13,730 bases of DNA from JAJOKK01 sp965370555 (GCA_965370555.1 CBDUVB010000046.1:1-13730), one strand, 5' to 3'; shown: positions 6,481-13,686, counted from the stretch's first letter. The notes: a model not told the origin generated them from the sequence alone. A program made the numbers and translations.

Positions 6481-6531
6481 ATGAAACTTCTTAAGAAGGC
6501 TTGCAACTGTCCGTGCCGGGAGAAGAGGTGA
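6481..6531 (+). CDS. Sixteen-residue Cys-rich leader peptide candidate
   Basis: The ORF encodes MKLLKKACNCPCREKR. It starts with ATG, 6-7 nt behind AGAGGAG, and lies inside the presumed leader RNA of the formate dehydrogenase operon, downstream of the promoter at 6361-6390 and upstream of the terminator at 6643-6675. Three cysteines in five residues (C-x-C-x-C) are conspicuous. A role as a cysteine-sensing or ribosome-positioning leader peptide, or as a small metal-binding peptide, is possible; so is chance. No homologue is known to me. Confidence 0.35.
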   Translation: MKLLKKACNCPCREKR

Positions 6532-6550
6532 CCCAACCGGGAGAAGAGGT
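6516..6550 (+). repeat. 14-bp direct repeat, 21-bp period
   Basis: CCGGGAGAAGAGGT occurs at 6516-6529 and again at 6537-6550, with GACCCAA between. The first copy forms the end of the 16-codon ORF. The second can pair with the CT-rich run at 6560-6568, so the copies could compete for the same partner. Confidence 0.7.
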
Positions 6551-6573
6551 TTTCCCATCTCTCTCTGGTTTTT
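6537..6573 (+). terminator. Weak terminator-like hairpin in the leader
   Basis: CCGGGAGA (6537-6544) can pair with TCTCTCTGG (6560-6568) with one wobble and one bulged T, followed by TTTTT (6569-6573). The stem is short and its loop long, so termination here would be weak; it may instead be one arm of an alternative leader structure. Confidence 0.25.
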
Positions 6574-6642
6574 CTGGTATGTTTTCCTTTTTAGTGATCA
6601 TACTTAAAAATACCAGTCTTTTAGGAGGTATCTATTGATTCA

Positions 6643-6675
6643 CCGGCGCGGCCGTACGGCTGGGTCGGTTTTTTT
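6643..6675 (+). terminator. Intrinsic terminator upstream of the formate dehydrogenase operon
   Basis: An 11-position stem, CCGGCGCGGCC (6643-6653) with GGCTGGGTCGG (6658-6668), has ten pairs, two of them wobbles, around a GTAC loop. Seven T residues follow (6669-6675). This is a textbook Rho-independent terminator on the plus strand. No gene lies just upstream, but the promoter at 6361-6390 does, and the formate dehydrogenase operon begins 170 bp later. It is therefore either the end of a short RNA or an attenuator. Confidence 0.65.
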
Positions 6676-6716
6676 GATACAGGAAGAATGAACTAATTAG
6701 CTTAGTGATTAAGGCG

Positions 6717-6797
6717 AGGTTCACCAATCTGAGGCTTGGCAGACCTAGCCAAGTAATGAGATCAGAGGCATGAATCGGAACTCACTTGGAGAAACCT
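6717..6797 (+). promoter_or_regulatory. Foldable leader segment before the formate dehydrogenase operon
   Basis: Nested complementary pieces are visible: AGGTT (6717-6721) with AACCT (6793-6797), TCTGA (6728-6732) with TCAGA (6762-6766), and CTTGGC (6735-6740) with GCCAAG (6748-6753). An alternative pairing, CCAAGT plus GAG (6749-6754, 6758-6760) with CTCACTTGG (6781-6789), excludes the CTTGGC hairpin. The segment ends about 40 nt before the ribosome binding site of the NuoE-NuoF gene. It does not match a riboswitch consensus that I can recall, including the Moco RNA one might expect before a molybdoenzyme. Confidence 0.3.
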
Positions 6798-6845
6798 GCT
6801 CGGAAGTTGTAATTCGAGGTAGGTAAGACAGGAAGAGGAGGTAAC

Positions 6846-8600
6846 GTGAGACAGACCGTGTCATCGTTTAGAGTGGAACGATCTGCTGATCCTGGACTCT
6901 TGCAACGTTTGCGAGAGATTCAGGATCATTCGGAAAATCAGTTTCTCTCAGAGGAAGCGTTGGAAGCGGTTGCGGAGGATTTCGGCGTCAGCATGGGTTT
7001 TGTGCGTGGAGTAGTAACGTTCTACTCTATGCTCAGTGAGAATCCGCGCGGACGGCATATCATACGCGTGTGCGAATCTCCTCAGTGTCGTCTTGCTGGA
7101 ACGGGGAAATTGATCGCAGGGATCAAGGCTGAGATCGGGATCGATCCGGGACAGACGACACCGGATCGCGAGTTTACGCTTGAGTTCTCAAGTTGCTTAG
7201 GGGCGTGTGCAGAGGCACCAGCCCTTCAGGTAGACGATGCCATTTACACGCAGGTTAAACAGGAAGACCTTTCGAGGATTCTTGCCGAGGTACGTGGCGT
7301 GAGCCGAGCGTCATCTCGGCGACAGTCCCCCACTCTCCTCGGAGAACCCCGTCGGCTCCTGAAGGACTATGATCAGCTGGGAAGTCTCGAAGAAGCGGTG
7401 TCAAAGGGCGCTTATCAAGGGTTGACACGTGCTCTTGCCGAGATGACCCCTGAGGAGGTTGTTTCTGCGGTTAAGGATGCGGGATTGCGCGGGCGGGGCG
7501 GAGCAGGATTCCCCACTGCCCGTAAATGGGAGTTTACGCGGAAGGCTCCTGGAGAGCCAAAGTACGTGGTGTGCAATGCCGATGAAGGGGAGCCGGGGAC
7601 GTTCAAGGATCGTGTTCTCCTGGAAGGGACTCCACATCGAGTCATCGAGGGGATGATCCTTGCTGGTTACGCTGTTGGTGCCCTGGAGGGGTACATCTAC
7701 ATACGCGGTGAGTATGCTGAGGCAATCAAACAGGTAGAGAACGCACTCAAGGAAGCTCGCCAAGCTAACTATTTAGGACAGCACATCCTTAATTCATCCT
7801 TTTCGTTCGACATTCACGTACATCGAGGAGCTGGGTCATACGTCTGCGGTGAGGAGACGTCACTGCTTGAATCAATGGAGGGAAAGAGGGGGATCCCACG
7901 CCTACGTCCTCCTTACCCTGCAAGTATGGGCTTGTGGGGGAAGCCGACAGTTATCAATAACGTCGAGACCCTGGCGAATGTTCCTGAAATAGTGCGAGAA
8001 GGAGTAGATTCCTACCGGTCAGTCGGCTTGCCTGCTTCTCCGGGGACCAAACTTTATCCTCTTTCCGGCGCGGTAGTCCATGCAGGAGTGGTGGAAGCCC
8101 CGATGGGAGCTACGCTGCAACAACTGATCTTCGAGATCGGAGGCGGAGTTGCTCAGGGGAAGCAGTTCCTTGCAGCCCTTGTTGGAGGAGCGGCAGGCGT
8201 GTTCCTGGGTAAGGATATGCTGGATGTCCCGCTCGAGTACGATAGCCTGGCATCCCATGGAGCTGTGCTTGGATCTGGCGCAATCCTTGTGTTGGACAAG
8301 GATTGCCGCGTGGCACCATTGCTCGCGGATATCCTCCACTTCTTCGCGCATGAATCATGCGGTCAGTGTGTCCCGTGCCGAGTGGGAACCGTGTATCTGG
8401 TGGAAATAATGGATCGATTCCTCGCAGGCACCGGGACAGAGGAGGATCTTGACCTGATGCTCGACACAGCACAGACGATGAAACAAACATCTCTCTGCCC
8501 ATTGGGACAGTCTCCGTATCCCATGATGAAGAGTGCACTTGACTACTTCAGAGACCAACTGCTGGCTGAGCAAACTAACGGTGAAGAGGGACAATCATGA
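6846..8600 (+). CDS. Fused NuoE-NuoF-type NADH dehydrogenase subunit of formate dehydrogenase
   Basis: A 584-residue fusion. Residues 1-150 are the NuoE-like thioredoxin fold with a [2Fe-2S] site at Cys76, Cys81, Cys117 and Cys121. Residues about 165-575 are the NuoF-like flavoprotein: FMN/NADH loop GRGGAGFPTARKW (216-228), NADEGEPGTFKDR (244-256), GAGSYVCGEETSL (328-340), and a [4Fe-4S] site at Cys505, Cys508, Cys511 (SCGQCVPC) and Cys551. It would oxidise or reduce NAD(H) on FMN and pass electrons to the FdhA iron-sulfur chain. It lacks the extra ferredoxin-like domains of bifurcating HydB proteins. GTG at 6846 is the start, with AGGAGGT immediately upstream; no better in-frame ATG precedes the NuoE domain. 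Its stop overlaps the fdhA start as ATGA, so the two subunits are translationally coupled. Confidence 0.92.
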   Translation: MRQTVSSFRVERSADPGLLQRLREIQDHSENQFLSEEALEAVAEDFGVSMGFVRGVVTFYSMLSENPRGRHIIRVCESPQCRLAGTGKLIAGIKAEIGIDPGQTTPDREFTLEFSSCLGACAEAPALQVDDAIYTQVKQEDLSRILAEVRGVSRASSRRQSPTLLGEPRRLLKDYDQLGSLEEAVSKGAYQGLTRALAEMTPEEVVSAVKDAGLRGRGGAGFPTARKWEFTRKAPGEPKYVVCNADEGEPGTFKDRVLLEGTPHRVIEGMILAGYAVGALEGYIYIRGEYAEAIKQVENALKEARQANYLGQHILNSSFSFDIHVHRGAGSYVCGEETSLLESMEGKRGIPRLRPPYPASMGLWGKPTVINNVETLANVPEIVREGVDSYRSVGLPASPGTKLYPLSGAVVHAGVVEAPMGATLQQLIFEIGGGVAQGKQFLAALVGGAAGVFLGKDMLDVPLEYDSLASHGAVLGSGAILVLDKDCRVAPLLADILHFFAHESCGQCVPCRVGTVYLVEIMDRFLAGTGTEEDLDLMLDTAQTMKQTSLCPLGQSPYPMMKSALDYFRDQLLAEQTNGEEGQS

Positions 8601-11323
8601 CAACAGTAGCTACTATACACATCGATGGACACAAGGTGGAAGTTGCTGAAGGAGCGAATTTCCTGCAAGTAGCACGGGATAATGGCTTCGACATCCCCGG
8701 GCTCTGTTATCACCCCCGCACAAGCGTTACCGGTGCATGCCGATTGTGTGTGGTGAAGATCGCCGGTCGACCGGGAGTGGTTCCGTCCTGTACGGTCAAT
8801 GTGACAGATGGGATGGAGGTGATAGCGTTCGACGAGGAGCTCGAATCGATGCGCAGGATGTTGATCGACCTTCTCCTCTCCGAGCACAATTGTGACTGCA
8901 TGACCTGCGAATCGGCGGGAAACTGCGAGCTACAGGACCTCGCCTACCGCTACGGTCTGGATAACCGCACGCGCCGGTTCGTCGCCCGAGAGAGGCTCCT
9001 CCCTGATCGGGATCTCTCCTCCCCGGTCCTTGCCTACGACCCATCCAAGTGCATCGTCTGCGCTCGCTGCATCAAGGCGTGCGACGAGATCGAAGGAAAA
9101 GGAGTCCTGAGCTTTGCTAATCGTGGTCTAGAGACGGTTGTAGCTGCCGGCCTTGGCGAATGGGAAGCATCGGAGTGCGACGGTTGCGGTGAGTGTGTTC
9201 AGCTCTGCCCGACAGGAGCTATTATGGAGAAGTTCCCTGAGCGTCCGCCACGTGCTTGGGAGGTGGAGAAGATCCAGACAACTTGCTCCTACTGTGGGGT
9301 CGGCTGCCAGCTCGAGATGTGGGTGAAGGATAACGAGGTTATGAAGGTACGCGGAGCAGAGGCTGTTCCCAATTATGGGTCAACCTGCATCAAGGGACGG
9401 TTTGGCCACACGTACATCGATAAGTCAGATCGACTAACGACCCCACTTATACGCCGCAATGGGAGCCTCGAGCCCGCGACATGGGATGAGGCCTTGTCCG
9501 TAGTAAAGGAGAATCTCCTCAAGATCAAGGAAGAACATGGGGCAGACGCGATCGCTGGATTGGCCTCGGCCAAGTGCACCAATGAGGAGAACTACCTGTT
9601 CCAGAAGTTCACCCGGGCGGCAGTAGGGACGAATAACGTTGACCACTGCGCCCGCCTCTGCCACGCCTCCACTGTGGCTGGCCTTGCCGCCGCCTTCGGC
9701 TCGGGCGCGATGACCAACTCCATCGCCGAACTCGAACACGCTAAGTGCATCCTTGTCACCGGTTCTAACACTACGGAGACCCACCCGGTGATCGGCTCGC
9801 TGATCAAACGGGCGGTACGCTATAACGGGGCAAAGCTGATCGTCGTCGATCCGCGGAGAATCGATCTCGTCAAGTACGCCACTTTATGGCTCCGTCAGAG
9901 GAACGGCACAGATGTAGCGTGGATGAACGGGATGATGAACGTCATCTTGAGTGAAGGACTGCAGGACGAGGAATTCATCAAGGAGCGTACCGAGGGCTTC
10001 GACGAATTGAAGAAGGTTGTCGAACAGTACACACCAGAAAAAGCGGAGGATATCACCGGAATCCCCGCAGACAAGCTGCGGGAGGCGGCGAGGATCTACG
10101 CCACGGCAGAGACCTCCTCGCTCGTATACTCGATGGGAATCACGCAGCATACCACCGGAACTGACAACGTTCTCTCCACCGCGAATCTCGCCATGCTCAC
10201 CGGGAATATGGGAAAGGCCTCTACAGGTGTGAATCCACTGCGCGGGCAGAATAACGTGCAGGGAGCGTGCGACCTGGGATCACTCCCCAATGTCTATTCC
10301 GGGTACCAGAAGGTGGCCGATCCCGCTGTACAGGAGAAATTCGAAAAGGCGTGGGGGGCGAAGCTCTCGCCTGAGGTCGGCCTCACCGTCGTCGAGATCA
10401 TGAACGCGGCAGCGGAGGGAAAGGTGAAGGGACTCGTCATCATGGGTGAGAACCCAATGGTCTCCGACCCGAACCTCAACCACGTGGAGGAGGCGTTGAA
10501 GAGCCTCGACTTCCTCGTGGTGAGCGACATCTTCCTGAGTGAGACGGCGAGGCTCGCCGACGTCGTCCTCCCGGCAGCCTCGTTCGCCGAGACGGAAGGG
10601 ACGTTTACTAATACCGAGCGGCGCGTACTGTTGCTACGCAAGGTCATTAACTCTCCTGGTGAGGCTCTTCCCGACTGGCAGATCATCTGCAAGCTCGCGG
10701 AAGCGTTCGGATATCAGATGCACTACGAGAACGCCGCGCAGATCATGGACGAGATCGCAACACTTACCCCGATCTACGGCGGGATTCACCACTCGCGTCT
10801 GGTTCCGGACGGTCTGCAGTGGCCATGTCCGAGGGACGATCACCCAGGAACGGTATACTTGCACAAAGGTAAGTTCAGCCGCGGGTTAGGTCGGTTTCAC
10901 CCGGTCGACTTCATCCCGCCCGCCGAGCTTCCTGATGAGGAGTACCCGTTTATCCTTTCCACCGGACGGATCTTGTTCCACTATCACACCGGGACGATGA
11001 GCCGCCGGGCAGAAGCACTGAATGCATTCGTCAACGAAGGGTACGCGGAAATTCACCCCAACGATGCGGCCCGCCTTGGTCTCGAACAGGATGGGCTGGT
11101 CCGGGTGAGGACCCGCCGCGGCGAGATCACAACAAAGGTGAAAGCAACGGAGATGGTGGCAGAAGGGTCGGTATTCGTACCGTTCCACTTCGCTGAGGCG
11201 GCCGCGAACAGACTGACCAATGATGCCTTGGATCCGAAAGCGAAGATCCCAGAGCTCAAGGTTGCCGCCTGTCAGATTGAGAAAGTAAGAACACAAACAA
11301 AAAACGAAAGGAAGGAGATGTAA
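8597..11323 (+). CDS. fdhA: Formate dehydrogenase catalytic subunit, Cys-type, NuoG-like N-terminus
   Basis: A 908-residue molybdenum/tungsten bis-MGD enzyme interconverting formate and CO2. Iron-sulfur sites in order: [2Fe-2S] Cys37, 48, 51, 65; His97-Cys101-Cys104-Cys110 [4Fe-4S]; two ferredoxin-type [4Fe-4S] clusters (Cys152/155/158/162 and Cys194/197/200/204); then CSYCGVGC with Cys230, 233, 237 and 264 at the start of the catalytic domain. The active site is CARLCHASTVAGL with Cys355 as metal ligand, in place of selenocysteine, and catalytic His356. FGSGAMTNSI and the MGENPMVSDPN segment are typical of formate dehydrogenases rather than nitrate reductases. The C-terminal domain (about 785-900) closes over the cofactor, including TGRILFHYHTGTMSRR. 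No signal peptide, so cytoplasmic. With the upstream NuoE-NuoF fusion it should form an NAD-linked formate dehydrogenase/CO2 reductase; direction and any ferredoxin use are not readable from sequence. Confidence 0.95.
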   Translation: MTTVATIHIDGHKVEVAEGANFLQVARDNGFDIPGLCYHPRTSVTGACRLCVVKIAGRPGVVPSCTVNVTDGMEVIAFDEELESMRRMLIDLLLSEHNCDCMTCESAGNCELQDLAYRYGLDNRTRRFVARERLLPDRDLSSPVLAYDPSKCIVCARCIKACDEIEGKGVLSFANRGLETVVAAGLGEWEASECDGCGECVQLCPTGAIMEKFPERPPRAWEVEKIQTTCSYCGVGCQLEMWVKDNEVMKVRGAEAVPNYGSTCIKGRFGHTYIDKSDRLTTPLIRRNGSLEPATWDEALSVVKENLLKIKEEHGADAIAGLASAKCTNEENYLFQKFTRAAVGTNNVDHCARLCHASTVAGLAAAFGSGAMTNSIAELEHAKCILVTGSNTTETHPVIGSLIKRAVRYNGAKLIVVDPRRIDLVKYATLWLRQRNGTDVAWMNGMMNVILSEGLQDEEFIKERTEGFDELKKVVEQYTPEKAEDITGIPADKLREAARIYATAETSSLVYSMGITQHTTGTDNVLSTANLAMLTGNMGKASTGVNPLRGQNNVQGACDLGSLPNVYSGYQKVADPAVQEKFEKAWGAKLSPEVGLTVVEIMNAAAEGKVKGLVIMGENPMVSDPNLNHVEEALKSLDFLVVSDIFLSETARLADVVLPAASFAETEGTFTNTERRVLLLRKVINSPGEALPDWQIICKLAEAFGYQMHYENAAQIMDEIATLTPIYGGIHHSRLVPDGLQWPCPRDDHPGTVYLHKGKFSRGLGRFHPVDFIPPAELPDEEYPFILSTGRILFHYHTGTMSRRAEALNAFVNEGYAEIHPNDAARLGLEQDGLVRVRTRRGEITTKVKATEMVAEGSVFVPFHFAEAAANRLTNDALDPKAKIPELKVAACQIEKVRTQTKNERKEM

Positions 11324-12163
11324 ATGGACTTCGAGTGCAGAACTCCCGCAACGATCGCAGATACGCTTACGAGGACGGTGTGCAGACAGAAAACCAGGGA
11401 GAGCATCCTTCGTCTAACGATCCTCGGCTTCTTTGCCGGTGTATACATCGGCTTTGGTGCTCAGCTGGCGATCATGGTCACCCATGATTTGGCGGCTTTT
11501 GTCGGAGTAGGAATGTCTAAGCTGATCGGCGGTGCTGTGTTCAGTGTAGGCCTAATGTTTGTTGTGGTCGCCGGGGCGGAACTATTCACCGGTAACAATC
11601 TGATTTTCCTCTCCGTTCTCGACCGGCAGGTTACCGTACGGAGACTGCTGCGGAACTGGACAATTGTCTATTTTGCAAACCTCGTAGGCTCGCTCCTTCT
11701 TGTCCTCCTCATGTATTGGAGTGATCTATGGAAGATCGACGGGGGACTCGTTGGAGCTAAGGCGCTATCGATAGCCAACGCCAAGGTGAATCTCACGTTC
11801 CTGCAGGCGTTCGTGCGTGGGATCCTGTGTAACTGGCTCGTCTGTCTGGCAGTGTGGATGGCCGTCTCCGCTCGCGCTGTGGCGGGGAAGGTCTTTGCGG
11901 TCTTCTTCCCGATCACGGCATTTGTGGCCAGTGGGTTTGAGCACAGCGTGGCCAACATGTTCTTCATCCCGCTGGGCCTCGCCCTGAAGGGGCAGACCGC
12001 CATCGTCACTGCGGCCGGTCTCACCGACAAACTCGCTCACCTAACTGTGGGAGGGATGGCAATGAACCTGATCCCAGTCACGTTGGGGAACATCGTTGGC
12101 GGAGCGTTCTTCGTTGCGACCCTGTACTGGGTGGTCTATGTCCGCAAGGGCAAGAACGCGTAG
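11324..12163 (+). CDS. FocA-type formate channel (FNT family)
   Basis: A 279-residue integral membrane protein of the formate/nitrite transporter family, which forms pentameric channels for formate. Six hydrophobic segments are visible. Family marks include the AELFTGNN loop (85-92), GILCNWLVCLAVW (166-178) and GFEHSVANMFFIP (204-216), where His207 is the pore histidine that gates or protonates formate. The ATG at 11324 directly follows the fdhA stop (TAA-ATG); its ribosome binding site GGAG lies inside the last fdhA codons, so expression is coupled. Context indicates formate rather than nitrite: it would export formate made from CO2 or import it for oxidation. FocA versus FdhC within the family cannot be settled by eye. 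Confidence 0.92.
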   Translation: MDFECRTPATIADTLTRTVCRQKTRESILRLTILGFFAGVYIGFGAQLAIMVTHDLAAFVGVGMSKLIGGAVFSVGLMFVVVAGAELFTGNNLIFLSVLDRQVTVRRLLRNWTIVYFANLVGSLLLVLLMYWSDLWKIDGGLVGAKALSIANAKVNLTFLQAFVRGILCNWLVCLAVWMAVSARAVAGKVFAVFFPITAFVASGFEHSVANMFFIPLGLALKGQTAIVTAAGLTDKLAHLTVGGMAMNLIPVTLGNIVGGAFFVATLYWVVYVRKGKNA

Positions 12164-12178
12164 CAATTGATTCTCACC

Positions 12179-12206
12179 GCCGGTCGTGGGGTTTCTCACG
12201 ACCGGC
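12179..12206 (+). other. Perfect 10-bp hairpin between the formate channel gene and fdhD
   Basis: GCCGGTCGTG (12179-12188) and CACGACCGGC (12197-12206) pair perfectly around an 8-nt loop. It is followed by ACCCTTCTT rather than a clean T run, so termination would be inefficient. It lies 16 nt before the fdhD ATG and may reduce readthrough or stabilise the upstream message, setting lower levels of fdhD and mobA. It also makes the in-frame GTG at 12186, inside the stem, an unlikely start for fdhD. Confidence 0.6.
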
Positions 12207-12221
12207 ACCCTTCTTACTCGA

Positions 12222-12920
12222 ATGGAAACGACAGGAACAAGACGGATTTCGCGATTTTCTGGCGGGCAGATCGAGGAAGTCGAAGACCTTCTCGCTGTAG
12301 AGGTGGATTTCGTTCTTACAGCAAATGGGGGGCCCATTCTCTCAGCCTCCTGCTCGCCGGGAAACTCCCGTGAACTGGCATACGGAGCCCTTTTATCGCG
12401 GGGGATCATCCACACAGCAGATGATGTTCTTTCCCTTAAAGTACAGGGAGAGCGATTATCCGTCGAGGTGCGTGCTAATGTGCCAGGCCCTGTGGTCCCA
12501 ATCGATAGCTCATTCACCCTGCCGATTGAATCGCTCATTGCAGTGGGGAGGGAGTGTGGCGATCGGGCGGTGGTCTTTCGAGAGACGGGGGGAACGCACG
12601 CCGCAGCGCTCGGTGATTCCACAGGAATCGAGAGCTTCTTCGAGGATATCAGCCGGACCTGCGCCCTGGAGAAAGCAGTTGGGGACGGACTTCTTCGTGG
12701 GATCGACTTCTCCAAAACGTTTATCTTCCTCTCCTCGCGGGTCCCAAAGGGAATGGTGGAGAAGGCTGCCCGATGTGGGATTCCGATCATTGCTGGGGTT
12801 TCTGCTCCAACGTTACAAGCAGTAGAACTTGCCGAACGACTCGGAGTCTGTCTTTGCGGGTTCGTTCGTGGGGAACGGTTGAATATATACGCCAATTCGT
12901 GGAGGGTTGAACACAGATGA
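12222..12920 (+). CDS. fdhD: FdhD-like formate dehydrogenase maturation protein lacking the CxxC motif
   Basis: FdhD moves sulfur from a cysteine desulfurase onto the bis-MGD cofactor, which activates formate dehydrogenase. From the ATG at 12222 (232 residues) the family landmarks are: RRISRFSGGQ and DLLAVEVDF; SPGNSRELAYGALLSRGII (the usual TPGD...ELA.GFL..EGII); FRETGGTHAAAL (119-130); EDISRTCALEKAVG (usually EDIGRHNAVDKVIG); SSRVPKGMVEKAARCGIPII; and SAPTLQAVELAERLG. The segment that should hold the sulfur-transferring CxxC (Cys121 and Cys124 in E. coli) is replaced by VPIDSSFTLPIES, with no cysteine; the nearest is Cys112. No frameshift is apparent. The start lacks an obvious ribosome binding site. 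Stop and mobA start overlap (ATGA). Family is clear; sulfur-transfer ability is doubtful. Confidence 0.85.
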   Translation: METTGTRRISRFSGGQIEEVEDLLAVEVDFVLTANGGPILSASCSPGNSRELAYGALLSRGIIHTADDVLSLKVQGERLSVEVRANVPGPVVPIDSSFTLPIESLIAVGRECGDRAVVFRETGGTHAAALGDSTGIESFFEDISRTCALEKAVGDGLLRGIDFSKTFIFLSSRVPKGMVEKAARCGIPIIAGVSAPTLQAVELAERLGVCLCGFVRGERLNIYANSWRVEHR

Positions 12921-13498
12921 GAGAGAAGGCGACCTTGATTCTCCTTGCCGGTGGCGAGTCAAAGCGGATGGGACAACCGAAGCACCTCCTTCCCACCTCC
13001 CGCGGCACAATGATCGACCACCTCCATGAGCGCCTCTCCCCCATCTTTTCGGAGACACTCCTTGTTGGCCGGAAGCTCTCTCATGAATTGCCCGAGCTTC
13101 GCATGGTAGAGGACCTTCATCCGACACGAAGTCCGCTAGTCGGGATCTACAGCGGCCTTGCAGCTGCTCAGACCGACCTATGTTTCGTCCTCGCCTGTGA
13201 TATGCCGTTCGTACGATCGAGACTTGTGGAAGAACTTCTCTCGCGTGCTTTCGATGCTGACGTGGTCGTTCCCGTTGTGCGTGGGTATTACGAGCCGCTC
13301 TGCGCTGTATATCGGAAGAGCGCTATCCCAGTCATTGCGACTGCTCTAAAACGTAACGAACTCAAAGTGACAAGGATCTACGAGTATCTTCGCCTTCGTA
13401 CCGTACCGGAGGAAGAGATAAGAGTGTTCGACTCCGATCTCTCCTCATTCATCAACCTGAACACCCCCCATAAGCTTCCCCTCCTCGCCCGACTATAG
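12917..13498 (+). CDS. mobA: Molybdenum cofactor guanylyltransferase (MobA-like)
   Basis: A 193-residue soluble nucleotidyltransferase that joins GMP from GTP to molybdopterin, giving the MGD cofactor needed by the FdhA upstream. Visible motifs: the GTP-binding start LILLAGGESKRMGQPKHLL (residues 7-25), PLVGIYSGL, LACDMPFV with the metal-binding aspartate, YYEPLCAVY in the usual YEPLxAVY position, and the C-terminal FINLNTP. The length is normal for the family. The ATG at 12917 overlaps the fdhD stop, so it is translated from the same message. Its position at the end of the operon supports a dedicated role in supplying bis-MGD. A MocA-type CTP specificity is less likely, because the enzyme served belongs to the bis-MGD family. 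Confidence 0.9.
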   Translation: MREKATLILLAGGESKRMGQPKHLLPTSRGTMIDHLHERLSPIFSETLLVGRKLSHELPELRMVEDLHPTRSPLVGIYSGLAAAQTDLCFVLACDMPFVRSRLVEELLSRAFDADVVVPVVRGYYEPLCAVYRKSAIPVIATALKRNELKVTRIYEYLRLRTVPEEEIRVFDSDLSSFINLNTPHKLPLLARL

Positions 13499-13528
13499 CG
13501 GTTTTATTGCTTCCTTCTCGTTTCGAGT

Positions 13529-13556
13529 GTAGGGGCGGTTCGCGAACTGCCCCTAC
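13529..13556. repeat. 28-bp near-perfect palindrome (REP-like)
   Basis: GTAGGGGCGGTTCG and CGAACTGCCCCTAC are inverted copies with a single mismatched pair. It starts 31 bp after the mobA stop. There is no T run after it, so it is a repeat-type palindrome rather than an intrinsic terminator, though it could protect the 3' end of the message. Similar short GC palindromes are dispersed in many bacterial genomes. Confidence 0.7.
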
Positions 13557-13600
13557 TTCCAATTTCGGTTCGCGCAGAACGGATGCCGAAGGGAATTCAC

Positions 13601-13627
13601 CACGAAGAGCACGAAGGGCACGAAGAG
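13601..13627 (+). repeat. 9-bp tandem repeat, three copies
   Basis: CACGAAGAG, CACGAAGGG and CACGAAGAG are three consecutive 9-mers, with a partial copy in front (ACCACGAAG overlap). No gene covers them. Such CACGAAGrr arrays are a common intergenic repeat in some bacterial groups. Confidence 0.75.
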
Positions 13628-13635
13628 CAAAGAAC

Positions 13636-13653
13636 CCCGCAGCAAGCTGCGGG
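13636..13653. repeat. REP-like hairpin with 8-bp perfect stem
   Basis: CCCGCAGC and GCTGCGGG pair around AA. It lies 8 bp after the tandem repeat and is followed by TCATTGAAAGG, so it is not a terminator. It is one of four short repeats packed into about 190 bp. Confidence 0.6.
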
Positions 13654-13686
13654 TCATTGAAAGGCAGGAACACCAAAAATCTGGTA

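Noticed and set aside
6676..6845. A molybdenum-cofactor (Moco) riboswitch before the molybdoenzyme operon.
   Set aside because: The visible stems do not match the conserved Moco RNA core as I remember it. A covariance-model search would be needed, so it is listed only as an unclassified foldable leader.
6846..8600. Reading the first formate operon gene as HydB, the electron-bifurcating hydrogenase beta subunit.
   Set aside because: The C-terminal two-cluster ferredoxin domain of HydB is missing, and the neighbour is FdhA with a Cys-His molybdenum site rather than an H-cluster hydrogenase.
8597..11323. Possible selenocysteine formate dehydrogenase or NuoG/nitrate reductase identity for the large subunit.
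   Set aside because: The active-site codon encodes Cys355 with no in-frame TGA. The residues around it (RLCHASTVAGL, FGSGAMTNSI) are those of formate dehydrogenases, so NuoG and Nap/Nar are unlikely.
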